Below, piece after piece: positions 13,465-22,018 of a DNA stretch of 64,000 bases. Origin of the DNA: Nannocystis bainbridge (GTDB lineage Bacteria; Myxococcota_A; Polyangia; Nannocystales; Nannocystaceae); assembly GCF_028368995.1 (NCBI RefSeq), contig NZ_JAQNDL010000001.1, positions 3,312,001-3,376,000 of the forward strand. Reading direction: 5' to 3'. Numbering within the stretch: the first letter of the stretch is position 1; each line of letters opens with the position of its first letter. The notes under the pieces were generated by a model that had not been told where the DNA came from, did no database searches, and saw only the letters and a program-made list of their open reading frames with translations. A program made the position numbers and the translations under genes.

Positions 13465-13905
13465 GTGGCCGCCGACACCAATCAGGACGACGAAGAGGGC
13501 ATCAACAGCATCAACGTCACCCCGCTGGTCGACGTCATGCTCGTGCTGCTGATCATCTTCATGGTCACCACCACGAAGATCCAGGAGTCCGAGGCGCTGT
13601 CGATCGACAAGCCCGACGCGCAGACCGGGCAGAAGCTCGAGCCCAAGCAGCACCACATCCTGCTGACCTGCGCGAAGGACGGCCGGCTCGAGGTCGACCA
13701 CAAGCCGGTCGACGGCGACGCCGCGATCAAGGAAGCGATCACGCGCAAGCTGGCCGAGGGCCGCGACCTCCAGGGCGTCATCCAGTGCGACGAGGAGGCC
13801 CAAGTCAAGTCGATGATCCACCTCGTCGACCTGCTGCGCGACGCCGGCGTCAAGAAGTACGCCATCGCCACGGAGAAGCCCAAGGCCGCTCCCGCCCCGT
13901 CCTGA
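13465..13905 (+). CDS. ExbD/TolR-type biopolymer transport protein
   Basis: The product has 146 residues: a short cytoplasmic N-terminus (INSINVTPLVDVML, with the conserved Asp of the proton path), one membrane helix (VLLIIFMVTT) and a periplasmic domain containing HLVDLLRDAGVKKYAIAT. It forms the stator complex with the preceding ExbB/TolQ protein. The start is GTG 13465; a purine run GGGGGA lies upstream. Thirteen bases separate it from the TonB-like gene, so the three genes form an operon. Confidence 0.92.
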   Translation: MAADTNQDDEEGINSINVTPLVDVMLVLLIIFMVTTTKIQESEALSIDKPDAQTGQKLEPKQHHILLTCAKDGRLEVDHKPVDGDAAIKEAITRKLAEGRDLQGVIQCDEEAQVKSMIHLVDLLRDAGVKKYAIATEKPKAAPAPS

Positions 13906-13917
13906 GCGAGCACTGCG

Positions 13918-14718
13918 ATGCGCCTCGGCGGCAGCCTCCTGTCTCGGTCCGGCTCCGGTGCGTTCGGCTCGCTCGGGCTCCACGCCGTGCTGGCGCTGCT
14001 GCTGTCGTATCTGTCGGTCGAGCCGCCGCTGCCCGAGGAGCCGCGCATCGACATCGTCGAGTTCGAGATCCCCGAGCCCGAGCCCGAACCGGAGCCCGAG
14101 CCCGAGCCTGAGCCCGAGCCCGAGAAGCCGCAGGAGACCCCGCCCGAGCCGCAGCCGGTGCCCGAGGTCCGCAAGGACGAGCCCCCGCCCAAGCCGCGGC
14201 CCAAGGCCAAGGCCGACCCGCAGCCGCAGGCCGAGGCCGACGAGGCCCCGCCGCCGCTGCGCATGGACGCCAGCCAGACCACCACCACCGGCAACAGCGG
14301 CGTGAAGATCGGCGTCGGCACCCCCGGCGGCACCCCCGGCGGCACCGGCAGCCCCGACTCCAAGGGCAAGGGCGGCAGCCCCAAGGGCACCCCCGGCGGC
14401 ACCGGCGACGGCGGCCCGACCTGGGAGCCGCGCGGCGAGCTCTACATCCGCGAGCTGCCGGCCGTCATCAACGTGCCGCAGGAGCAGTGCCCGGCCGTCC
14501 AGGAGCTCGGCATCGAGGGCGTCGTCATCCTCACCGTCCAGGTCCGCCGCGACGGCTCGGTCAAGGACGTCAAGGTCGCCAAGGACATCGGCCACGGCTG
14601 CGGCAAGATCGCCGCCAAGGCCCTGCGCAAGGCCAAATTCCGGCCCGCGCTCGCCACCAACGGCCAGCCCGCCGACTTCGAGCTGCGCTACGAATACGAG
14701 TTCCAGCTCGGCGACTGA
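13918..14718 (+). CDS. TonB-like energy transducer
   Basis: This 266-residue protein has an N-terminal membrane anchor (LHAVLALLLSYLSV) and a Pro/Glu repeat region of alternating PE pairs near residues 50-75. A Gly-rich linker (GTPGGTPGGTG) and a C-terminal TonB-type domain follow (VVILTVQVRRDGSVKDVKV, KALRKAKFRPA, LRYEYEF). TonB spans the periplasm and transmits force from ExbB/ExbD to outer-membrane receptors. The Pro/Glu spacer fits that role. No TonB-dependent receptor gene lies nearby, so the trio may serve receptors encoded elsewhere. Confidence 0.88.
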   Translation: MRLGGSLLSRSGSGAFGSLGLHAVLALLLSYLSVEPPLPEEPRIDIVEFEIPEPEPEPEPEPEPEPEPEKPQETPPEPQPVPEVRKDEPPPKPRPKAKADPQPQAEADEAPPPLRMDASQTTTTGNSGVKIGVGTPGGTPGGTGSPDSKGKGGSPKGTPGGTGDGGPTWEPRGELYIRELPAVINVPQEQCPAVQELGIEGVVILTVQVRRDGSVKDVKVAKDIGHGCGKIAAKALRKAKFRPALATNGQPADFELRYEYEFQLGD

Positions 14719-15024
14719 GCCGCCGGCGACTCGCGCATCCCCGCGGCGCGAGTGATTCGGCCGCATCGACCTGGGGACCCGCGCCCGCCGGCGATCGCAC
14801 GTCCTCGCAGCCGCGTCCTGGACCCGGCCATGCGCGCGCTCGCGGCCGCCGATTGCTCCTCGCCGGCGATCGGCGCTATCGTCCGGGCCGCCGTGCCGCG
14901 CGCGCTCCGTCCTCACGACCTCGGTCCGTCCGCTGCGGCCCGCCGCGCCCGGCTCTCCCGCCTGTCCCTCGGGACATGTCTCTCCGGCCCGCCCGCCGCT
15001 GCCGGGCACGCCCCGGTCTCTCAC
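14719..15024. other. intergenic region upstream of a lipoprotein gene, with one palindrome copy
   Basis: About 300 bp lie between the tonB-like gene and the lipoprotein start. An open frame runs through from GTG 14752 into the lipoprotein gene, but its translation is Arg/Pro/Ala-rich with no domain. One palindrome copy occurs at 14962-14977, followed by a half copy. Confidence 0.5.
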
Positions 15025-15110
15025 ATGTCCCTCCGGACATGTCCCTCCGGCGCGTCCGCTCGGGCCCGGCTCCCCTTTATCCTGGCTCTCGGGACATGTC
15101 TCTTCGGACT
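14962..15110. repeat. palindrome cluster at the start of a lipoprotein gene
   Basis: Copies lie at 14962-14977 and 15023-15042 (eight-base arms ACATGTCC/GGACATGT around CTCC), with a compound copy near 15087-15110. The second contains the proposed ATG (15025) and the last encodes part of the signal peptide (LALGTC). Confidence 0.7.
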
Positions 15111-16218
15111 GGCCTGCGCCTCCGACCTGCCCGTCGGCCAGCGGGTCGCCGGCCCGCGCATCCTCGCCCTGCGCAGCGAGGTCGTCACCCCGCTGTTCCC
15201 TGACGACGAGCCCGCCGACGCGGGCGCCCGCTGCGAGGCCCTGCCGTTCGAGAAGGTGCGCGTCACCCCCTTCATGGTCGAGCCGACCGGCGTCCTCGAC
15301 ATCGCCGGCCCGGACTTCGACCCGATCTGGATCGCCTGCCAGCTCGGTCCGGCCCAGGGTCTGTTCGCCTGCCTGCGCGCCGCCGTCCCGCTCGACCTCG
15401 ACGACCTCGAGGAGTGCCCCGTCCCCAGCTTCGCCGACCTCGACCCGAACGCCACCGAGCTGCCGCAGTACCCGAGCCCGTGTCGCCTCCCCGACGACGG
15501 CGGCGCCCCCGGCAGCATCGAGTTCGTCGCCCCGTTCGCCGCCAACCTCCTGCTCGGCGGCGACCTCGAGCTGACCATGATCAGCCGCGCCCCTGGATCG
15601 CCGAGCACCCGCGAGTGCGCCGTGGCCATGCTGAGCAAGGCCGCGGACCTGCCGAACGCGTGCATCTACGCCGTCACCCGCGTCTCGGTCGGCCCGATCG
15701 AGAAGCTGCTCGCGTTCGCCGGCATGTTCGGCTTCGACCTCCCGCCCGAGCTCGGCGAGGTCCCTGACCCGAAGGACATCCCCGACGGCGACCGCAACCC
15801 GCGGATCGCCAGCTTCCGCGTCACCGTCCTCGACCCCGACACCGACGAGGCCACCGATCTCGGCGAGCTCCCGCGCGGCGCCACCGTCCCGATAAGGCGC
15901 GGCCAGACCATCCAGGTCGACACCGAGACCCCGGCCCACGACCTCCAGACCTATACTGTCCCGATCAACGCCGGCGTCGGCGGCACCGGCAGCGAGATCC
16001 AGACCGAGCGCATCGACGGCTCCTGGTACCGCACCTGGGGCACCCTGCTCGCCGGCGGCAGCGACGACCGCGTCGCTTTCAATCAATGGACCATGCGCAA
16101 GGGCGAGCAGGACGAGGGCGAGCTCCCGCCCGACGGCCGCGCCACCCTGTTTTATGTCCTGAGGGACAGCCGACTCGGCGTCGACTGGTGGTGGCTCGAG
16201 GTCGAGGTCGAGCCCTGA
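15025..16218 (+). CDS. hypothetical exported lipoprotein
   Basis: From ATG 15025 the product is 397 residues. A signal peptide ends LALGTCLFGLACASDLPVGQ, with Cys after GLA as the likely lipidation site. ASDLPVGQ resembles CTSDLPVGQ after the lipobox of the unrelated lipoprotein at 55919-57322. The mature domain has paired Cys and Trp-rich ends (WYRTWG, WWWLEVEVEP). I recognise no family. The start lies inside a palindrome copy; an earlier GTG (14752) would add about 90 low-complexity residues before the signal peptide and is less likely. The protein probably faces the periplasm. Confidence 0.72.
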   Translation: MSLRTCPSGASARARLPFILALGTCLFGLACASDLPVGQRVAGPRILALRSEVVTPLFPDDEPADAGARCEALPFEKVRVTPFMVEPTGVLDIAGPDFDPIWIACQLGPAQGLFACLRAAVPLDLDDLEECPVPSFADLDPNATELPQYPSPCRLPDDGGAPGSIEFVAPFAANLLLGGDLELTMISRAPGSPSTRECAVAMLSKAADLPNACIYAVTRVSVGPIEKLLAFAGMFGFDLPPELGEVPDPKDIPDGDRNPRIASFRVTVLDPDTDEATDLGELPRGATVPIRRGQTIQVDTETPAHDLQTYTVPINAGVGGTGSEIQTERIDGSWYRTWGTLLAGGSDDRVAFNQWTMRKGEQDEGELPPDGRATLFYVLRDSRLGVDWWWLEVEVEP

Positions 16219-16429
16219 GCCGCGACCCCGCGAAAGGCGCCGACCGGGTCCGGGCCCGCGATCGACGGCCACGCGGCCTGGACCTGGCTCACGCGCTCGC
16301 GGCGACCCCCTGTCGCGCCCGATAGTTTCAGCCCGCCGTCCCGCCTGCGGCCCGGCTCCGCAGGAGCCTCCTGGCCAGGCCCTGCGCCGACGGCTGCGCG
16401 GGGCTCCAGCCCGGCCACCGACCCGGGAG

Positions 16430-18394
16430 GTGCCGCTTGACCCCGCCGGCCCCGGGCGTTACTTCCCCTCTGGATCCGTGCTGGGCCTCACCGTAACCGT
16501 GCTCGCCGCCCTGCTCGACGCCCCCGCGCCGGGCACCCTCGACCCGAACACCGGCATGCCCGTGGATGTTCAGCAGCGGGCCAACCCGCCGCCGGTCGAG
16601 GCCCGTCCGGCGCCCGGCGTCAACTTCGGCCAGTCGCCCACCAGCGTCACGCCGCCGGCGACCCGGCCCCCGACCTCCTCCGATCCCAGCGCCCCGCGCA
16701 CCCCGTTGATGCGGCCGCGGCCCGAGGCTGCCCCGACGAACATGCCCCCGGGGACAGGTCCTTCGGACCAGGCGACGCAGCCCAGCGCGCCTGCCCCCGA
16801 CCCGGCCAGCCTCTACCCGCTGTCGTTCGCGGCCGAGTCGCTGTCGCTCAGCGACGTGCTGAAGAGCGCCCTCGACGGCAACATCGACCTGCGCAACAGC
16901 GCGATCGACATCGCCATCACCGAGAAGCAGATCACCGCCGCGCTCGGCGCCTACGACGTGTTCTTCCTCGCCGGCGCGACCGCCAGCAAGGCCGTCACGC
17001 CTCAGCGTGGTTCGCAGCTGACCTTCAACGTCGGCCAGCAGCAGCTGTCCGGCAACTTCGGCTTCGAGCGCAAGCTCGAGTCGGGCGGCACGGTCAACTT
17101 CACCGTCACGACCACCCGCAGCTCGACCCTGCAGCCGCTCAACATCCAGAACGCGGCCGCCGGCGTCCGCTCGCTCAACGCGTACTTCGTCTCGCCGAGC
17201 CTGACGCTGACCCATCCGCTGCTGCGCAACGCCGGCGTGCGGGTCAACCGGGCCGACATCGACCGGGCCCGGATCGCGCGCACGCAGATGGAGGCCAACC
17301 AGCTGCAGATGGCGCAGACGGCCATCCACGACATCATCCTCGCCTACTGGGATGTCCTGTTCGCCTCGCGCGACCTCGAGAACAAGCGCCGCAGCGCCTC
17401 CACCACCTCCGAGCAGCACCGCCGCGTCAAGGCCGAGGTCGCGGCCGGTCGCAAGTCGCAGCTCGACCTCGACACCATCTATCAGTCTCTCGTCGCGCGC
17501 GAGAACGAGGTCGTGCTGGCCGAGAACACCCTGCTCGACCGCAGCCTGACCCTGCGGCAGTTCATGGGCCAGGACTTCTCGGGCCGCAAGGTCCTCGGCG
17601 TGCTGCCGCAGACCGACCCGCAGGCCCTCGCGCCGCGGGAGATCGACCTCGAGGGCGAGATCAAGAAGGCGTTCCAGGCCAACCCGCAGCTGCGCTCGCT
17701 CGAGATCGGCATCGCCAGCCGCCGCGTCGACGAGCTCGTGGCCGCCAACGCTCGCCTGCCGATCCTCGACTTCCGGTTCCAGTTCGCCCCCCAGGGCCGC
17801 AGCATCGACCAGATCGCCAACGTCGACACCGGCATCTCCGCCAAGCGGGCCTCGTGGCCCGAGGCGTTCCAGAACTTCTTCACCGCCACCGACGTCGCCA
17901 AGGTCAACTTCAACACCGGCCCGTTCGCCGACTTCAACATCAGCGGCTCGCTCAACTTCAACTTCGACATCCAGGGCCGCACCCCGAAGGCCAACCACGA
18001 GCGCGTGGTCCTCGAGATCCGCAAGGCCGAGTACAACCTGCAAAAGTCGCAGCAGCAGATCTCGATGTCGGTCATCCGCTCGGTCAACGCCATGCGGACC
18101 GCCAGCGCGCGCCTCACGATCACGAGCGAGGCCGTGCGCCTGGCCGAGTCGAACCTGCGCGCCGAGGAGGCCCGCTTCCGCGTCGGCCGCTCGACCAGCT
18201 ACGACGTGCTGTTCCGCCAGGACGAGCTCGCCCTGGCCCAGTTCAACGCCCTCTCGGCCCAGATCGACTACCTGCGCGCGACCGTCGAGCTGCAGACCCT
18301 CACCGGCCAGCTGCTCCCGTCCTACGGCCTCGAGCTGTCCGGCGCCGCCGCCCCGCGCCAGAGCTCCAGCCCCACCGGCGGCCGCTACCGCTGA
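16430..18394 (+). CDS. TolC-family outer membrane efflux protein
   Basis: The precursor is up to 654 residues. After a Pro/Thr-rich N-terminal region (about 125 residues) comes an outer-membrane efflux domain: LSLSDVLKSALDGNIDLRN, long amphipathic helices around QMEANQLQMAQTAIHDIIL and AEVAAGRKSQLDLDT, and the second repeat ending VELQTLTGQLLPSYGLEL. Such channels join inner-membrane pumps or type I secretion systems to the outside. No pump gene is adjacent. GTG 16430 sits within GGAGGTG, so GTG 16478, just before LGLTVTVLAALL, is an alternative start. A palindrome-derived stretch lies at 16741-16770 in the variable region. Confidence 0.87.
   Translation: MPLDPAGPGRYFPSGSVLGLTVTVLAALLDAPAPGTLDPNTGMPVDVQQRANPPPVEARPAPGVNFGQSPTSVTPPATRPPTSSDPSAPRTPLMRPRPEAAPTNMPPGTGPSDQATQPSAPAPDPASLYPLSFAAESLSLSDVLKSALDGNIDLRNSAIDIAITEKQITAALGAYDVFFLAGATASKAVTPQRGSQLTFNVGQQQLSGNFGFERKLESGGTVNFTVTTTRSSTLQPLNIQNAAAGVRSLNAYFVSPSLTLTHPLLRNAGVRVNRADIDRARIARTQMEANQLQMAQTAIHDIILAYWDVLFASRDLENKRRSASTTSEQHRRVKAEVAAGRKSQLDLDTIYQSLVARENEVVLAENTLLDRSLTLRQFMGQDFSGRKVLGVLPQTDPQALAPREIDLEGEIKKAFQANPQLRSLEIGIASRRVDELVAANARLPILDFRFQFAPQGRSIDQIANVDTGISAKRASWPEAFQNFFTATDVAKVNFNTGPFADFNISGSLNFNFDIQGRTPKANHERVVLEIRKAEYNLQKSQQQISMSVIRSVNAMRTASARLTITSEAVRLAESNLRAEEARFRVGRSTSYDVLFRQDELALAQFNALSAQIDYLRATVELQTLTGQLLPSYGLELSGAAAPRQSSSPTGGRYR
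16741..16770. repeat. degenerate palindrome pair inside the TolC-like gene
   Basis: CATG-CCCCCGGGG-ACAG followed directly by GGTCCTTCGGACC lies in the low-complexity N-terminal linker of the channel gene. Confidence 0.5.
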
Positions 18395-19008
18395 GTCTCC
18401 GCCTGTCCCTTCGAACAGGCGCACTGGCCGCAGAAAAACCTGTCTCTTCGGACAGACCGGAGAACCATCTCCGCCTCGCGCGACCGTCCCTTCGGACAGA
18501 CCGCGCGAGCCGCCACCGCCTCGCGCGGTCGTCCACTCTGTCCCTTCCGACAGGCCCGGCGAGCCGCGACCGCTGGCGGTCATCCCCCTCGACGAGGATG
18601 GCTGCGGCCGCGTCTTTCGAACAGGCGAAGCGAATCGCCCCGCCTCCTCGCACACGGTCGCTACAGTCACATGTCTCTTCGGACAGACGACACTGCGACC
18701 TCTCTCCCGCGGGTGACGGTCGCCCCGAACCGTCCCGGAGCAGCGACCGCGGGCCTGGGCTCCAGAGCCCTCCCCGGGCGGCTGGCCGGCTGGCGAAGAC
18801 GCGCAGCGCCGGCCCCGCGCTCGCCGCTGTCCGATCTCCCGCGGCCTGGCCTCTCGCTGGACCTGGGCCTGCGAGATCTCCGGCTCGCCGCGCCCGGGCC
18901 GCCCAGGCGCGGCGTCCGCCGGCTCTGGGGCGTGCGCTCGGCTTGTTTCGTCGGCGCCGCTCGTGCTAGGTTGCTGCGTGCTCGCCCACGGGCGCCTGGA
19001 GAGCAGCC
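18395..19008. other. 600-bp intergenic region filled with palindrome copies
   Basis: I see no convincing gene here; open frames in it are Arg/Pro/Ala-rich. Six palindrome copies occur within 290 bp: 18401-18420, 18440-18455, near 18485-18499, 18538-18553, near 18610-18626 and 18670-18686. Centres are mostly CTTC. The rest, up to the small membrane protein gene, shows no motif I can name. Confidence 0.65.
18401..18686. repeat. cluster of six dispersed-palindrome copies
   Basis: Repeated CTGTC(C/T)CTTCGGACAG-type hairpins are spaced about 40-70 bp apart between the TolC-family gene and a small membrane protein gene. They could form successive RNA hairpins at the 3' end of the TolC message. Confidence 0.7.
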
Positions 19009-19260
19009 ATGTCCGCTACTGAAATCGCCGACAACAAGTGGGAGCTCGAAGCTTCCAAGCCCCCGGTCTCCGACGTCGGAGGCATCCTCCAAATCGTCGT
19101 CGTCGGGGCTTTCACCCTGATGTTCGCCTGGATGATGTTGTTCACCTTCCAGGGCATCTTCGGCAGCAAGCGCGAGAGCCTCGCCGATCAGTACGGAAAC
19201 CTGACCGTCGACGGCAAGAAGAAGGAGCCGGCGCCCGCACCGGCGCCCGCCGCCGAGTAG
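19009..19260 (+). CDS. small single-span membrane protein
   Basis: This 83-residue protein has one membrane helix (ILQIVVVGAFTLMFAWMMLFTF) after a 25-residue N-terminus. A charged tail follows (GSKRESLADQYG, then Lys/Glu/Pro/Ala). GGAGAG lies about eight bases before the ATG. Codon use matches neighbours. I recognise no family. The Ala/Pro-rich tail probably lies in the cytoplasm, given the positive charges after the helix, but the topology is inferred. Confidence 0.7.
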   Translation: MSATEIADNKWELEASKPPVSDVGGILQIVVVGAFTLMFAWMMLFTFQGIFGSKRESLADQYGNLTVDGKKKEPAPAPAPAAE

Positions 19261-19281
19261 CTTCCGGGCGCCGACCGGCGC

Positions 19282-20016
19282 CTAGCGAATGCCGATGAAC
19301 GCGAGCATCTGCCCGATGCCCGCGCCGTCGCGGCGATAGCTGAAGTACTGCTCCGGGTGCTGGCAGGTGCACCCGCCGACGCGTTCGATGCTGTCCTTCG
19401 GGACACCTGCCGCCACCAGCTGAGCCCGGACTGCCGCCACCAGATCGACGTGTGGCCGCGCTCCGGGCTCTCGGCGTACGTGCTCCGCTGCGAATTGGTC
19501 CGCGACCTCCTCGCCGACCTCGAACGCCTCGACCTCGATGCACGGACCGATCGCCGCGATCAGCTGTGACGGCTCGACCCCATCGTCTTTCAGCGCCGCC
19601 ACCGTCGCCCCGACCACGTTCGCCACCGTCCCGCGCCAGCCGCTGTGGATCGCTGCCACTGCCGTCGCCGCGCGATCGGCCAGCAGCACCGGCACGCAGT
19701 CGGCCGTCATCACCCCGACCACGAGCGGCCCGTCGCCCGCGCGGGCCCACAGCGCGTCGCCCTCCGCGCCGGTCGTCAACGCCGACGCGCGCCACGCCGT
19801 CGCCCCGTGGACCTGCCGCACCAGCCGCAGCTGCTCCGGCGCGAAGTCACCGGCCGCCGCCACCCGGCGCAGGTTCTCGTCGACGTTGCCCGGCTCGTCG
19901 CCCCAGCGACGACCGAGGTTGAGGCTCTCGAAGCGCCCGCGACTGACGCCGCCGTTGCGATCGGTGAAGCCGTGGACGAGGCGTGGGGAGGCGAACAGCG
20001 CGGCGCGGGCGAGCAC
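19282..20016 (-). CDS. pgeF: peptidoglycan editing factor PgeF (laccase-domain protein)
   Basis: This 244-residue protein of the multi-copper polyphenol oxidase/YfiH family has the metal and active-site signatures VRQVHGA, TADCVPVLLAD, AAIHSGWRGT and AIGPCIE. A terminal CTCQHPEQYFSYRRDG follows. In E. coli PgeF corrects misincorporated serine in muropeptide precursors; other members act on purine nucleosides. The length is normal. ATG at 20016 gives the expected N-terminus (SPRLVHGFTDRNGG). A palindrome copy at about 19391-19405 falls in the less conserved segment before CTCQ. Confidence 0.93.
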   Translation of the reverse strand: MLARAALFASPRLVHGFTDRNGGVSRGRFESLNLGRRWGDEPGNVDENLRRVAAAGDFAPEQLRLVRQVHGATAWRASALTTGAEGDALWARAGDGPLVVGVMTADCVPVLLADRAATAVAAIHSGWRGTVANVVGATVAALKDDGVEPSQLIAAIGPCIEVEAFEVGEEVADQFAAEHVRREPGARPHVDLVAAVRAQLVAAGVPKDSIERVGGCTCQHPEQYFSYRRDGAGIGQMLAFIGIR

Positions 20017-20229
20017 CCAGACCTCTTAGGGTCCCCCGCCGTCGAGCGCAACAATCCGGGCGGTCGCGCGGCTCGATGCATGTGCCTCGCCACTTCGAGC
20101 CCGTTGATTCTCCCTGCTCCCGCCCCGGCGAGCGCGACGCTCGGCGTGGGCTCGGCCCTCGAGCGCTCCTCGAGGTCGCGTCCTGCGAGCCTCACCCTGC
20201 CGCCGACCGGCACCTCTGGCGAACGAGCC

Positions 20230-21195
20230 TCACGGCTCTGCGCCGCCGAGCGCCACGATCAGCGCGCGCAGTTCGGGCGGCAGCCGGCTCTCGAAGTCGA
20301 GCTCATCCCCTGACATCGGGTGCTGGAACCCGAGCACCGCCGCGTGCAGCGCGTGGCGTCCGAGCCCCTCCGCCAGCCCACGGATCGCAGCAGGCCCGCC
20401 GAGCCCGCCGTACAGCACGTCGCCGACGATCGGATGACCGAGCATGCGGCAGTGCATCCGGATCTGGTGCGTCCGTCCCGTCTCGAGCCGGAACTCGAGC
20501 ACCGCCGCGCCGGTCAATCGCTGCAGCGTGCGCACGTGCGTCACGGCGCGTCGGCCGTCGCGCGCCTCCCACGTGAAGCGGCGGCGATCGATCGGATCGC
20601 GCGCGTGGCCCGTGCGCAGCGTCTTCTCGGCGAACGTCGGCGCATCGCGGACCACCCCGAGATAGCGGCGGCGCAGCGAATGCCGGCGGAACTGCGCCGC
20701 CAGCCCCTCTTGCGCCCGCATGTGCTTCGCCACCACCAGCAGCCCGCTCGTATCGCGGTCCAGGCGGTGCACGATCCCCGGCCGGGTCGCGTCGTTGCCG
20801 GGCAGCACCGGCAGCGACTCGGCCCCGATCCCCAGGTGGTGCAGCACCGCGTTGACCAGCGTCCCGTGCGAGTGCCCGGGACCCGCGTGGACCACCATCC
20901 CGGCCGGCTTGTCGATCACCAGCAGGTGTTCGTCCTCGAACACCACCGTGAGCGGCAGCGCCTCGGGCGTCGCGTGCAGCGGCTCGGGCGCTTGCAGCTC
21001 GAGCTCCACCTCGACCTCGGCATCGACCACGCGGGACGCCTTCAGCGCCGCCCCATCGGCCGCGCACACCTTCCCCGCCGCGAACGCGCGGGCCAGCTGG
21101 GAGCGCGTACAAGGGCTCCCTTGGCGGGCGAGTTCGGCGACGAGGGCCTGGTCGAGGCGACGCCCGATGGCGTCGTTTCCGAGGTGGAGTCGCAG
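20230..21195 (-). CDS. rluD: RluD-type large-subunit rRNA pseudouridine synthase, probable CTG start
   Basis: The catalytic domain is complete: VVFEDEHLLVIDKPAGMVVHAG, RPGIVHRLDRDTSGLLVVAK (catalytic Asp in HRLDRDTSG), RTHQIRMH and LGHPIVGDVLYGG. A frame open to 21195 encodes an S4-like N-terminus (LRLHLGNDAIGRRLDQALVAEL, then RSQLARAFAAGKV), giving 321 residues as in RluD. The only start that preserves this is CTG at 21193-21195, nine bases after the upstream gene's stop. The first ATG/GTG in frame is GTG 21069, which removes half the S4 domain. Reinitiation from the upstream gene may explain the unusual start. Confidence 0.88.
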   Translation of the reverse strand: MRLHLGNDAIGRRLDQALVAELARQGSPCTRSQLARAFAAGKVCAADGAALKASRVVDAEVEVELELQAPEPLHATPEALPLTVVFEDEHLLVIDKPAGMVVHAGPGHSHGTLVNAVLHHLGIGAESLPVLPGNDATRPGIVHRLDRDTSGLLVVAKHMRAQEGLAAQFRRHSLRRRYLGVVRDAPTFAEKTLRTGHARDPIDRRRFTWEARDGRRAVTHVRTLQRLTGAAVLEFRLETGRTHQIRMHCRMLGHPIVGDVLYGGLGGPAAIRGLAEGLGRHALHAAVLGFQHPMSGDELDFESRLPPELRALIVALGGAEP

Positions 21196-21204
21196 GCCCG
21201 GAGC

Positions 21205-21474
21205 CTACCAGATGTGGGTCTTGAGGCTCGCCATCGGCTTGATCACGCGGTCGACGATGGCGCGGTCGTAGTAGTTCTTGCGGAACAGCTCGGGCGTCAC
21301 GCGGCCGCGGAACAGGTCACGACCTTCCATGATCTCCTCGCCGAGGGCATCGAAGAAGTTGTCGTTGATCAGCGCCTCCTCGATCTTCTGCTTGTTGTAG
21401 AGCTGGATGTCCGAGGCGATCGCGCGGGCGAGCTGTTGCGCGCGGGCGTCGTTGTCGATGGGCGTGGCTGCCAT
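21205..21474 (-). CDS. small conserved-looking hypothetical protein
   Basis: From ATG 21474 the product has 89 residues, is mostly helical and charged (ARAIASDIQLYNKQKIEEAL, LGEEIMEGRDLFRGRVTPELF) and ends with MASLKTHIW. I recognise no family. It lies nine bases upstream of the rluD-like gene on the same strand, so the two are probably co-transcribed. An upstream ATG (21675) would add 67 residues of unrelated Gly/Pro/Arg-rich sequence. Confidence 0.72.
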   Translation of the reverse strand: MAATPIDNDARAQQLARAIASDIQLYNKQKIEEALINDNFFDALGEEIMEGRDLFRGRVTPELFRKNYYDRAIVDRVIKPMASLKTHIW

Positions 21475-21703
21475 CCCGCGAGGATGCCACAGCGCCGCGG
21501 CCCCCGCCAAGTCGCCGCAATTTCGCCGGACGGCCTCGTAAAAGCGCCCTTTGTCCGTGATACGCGGCGGATCTCCCCTGCGCGGGCCGGCCGCCCTGGC
21601 CAGCGCCGCGGGCGGACCGCCGTCATCGGCGGGCGACCCGACGCGCTCGCCCGCTCGGCCCGCCAGGGCCACCAAAATGCCACCAAGTTTGTGGCCCTGC
21701 CGC

Positions 21704-21890
21704 GGCGCATCCTCCGCTGGCGCAGGTGAGCCGTCAACTCATCGTGGACCTACCCGCGGTCACACACGGCGCATCTCCACTGGAGCGGGGAGCCGCGCAT
21801 GGACTCGCTGTCGGGTCGGGCTACATGGGCGCTTCCCGTCGGCAGGGGGAAACTTGCAGCGCCGGCGCATCCCTGCTGGCGACCTCCCGA
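21704..21890 (-). CRISPR. degraded type I-E-like CRISPR array remnant (about four repeats)
   Basis: Degenerate copies of the repeat found at 23281-23778 start at 21704 (GGCGCATCCTCCGCTGGCGC...), 21768, 21828 and 21864. The first three are 60-64 bp apart, close to the 61-bp period of the main array; the last interval is only 36 bp. The first copy has a one-base insertion and the third and fourth have several changes. The remnant lies upstream of the cyclase gene at 22019, whose other side carries the longer array. No cas gene is present. Confidence 0.65.
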
Positions 21891-22018
21891 CGCTGACGGC
21901 TCGGGCGGCACTGTACACAGCGAGGGCTTACGATAGCCCTGCGCGGTGAAGCTCGCTACGGCTGCTCGTCGACGCCCGGGCCGGCGCGCGCGATCATCAT
22001 GGTACGTTCAGCGTTGGC

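Noticed and set aside
13378..16272. 964-codon open frame on the minus strand opposite the exbD/tonB/lipoprotein genes
   Set aside because: Translation is Ala/Gly/Asp/Arg-rich without domains, and the opposite strand encodes recognisable proteins. Such frames are expected where third positions are almost all G or C.
18671..19120. 149-codon plus-strand frame starting in a palindrome copy
   Set aside because: It overlaps the better-supported small membrane protein gene in another frame and has Arg/Pro-rich low-complexity sequence.
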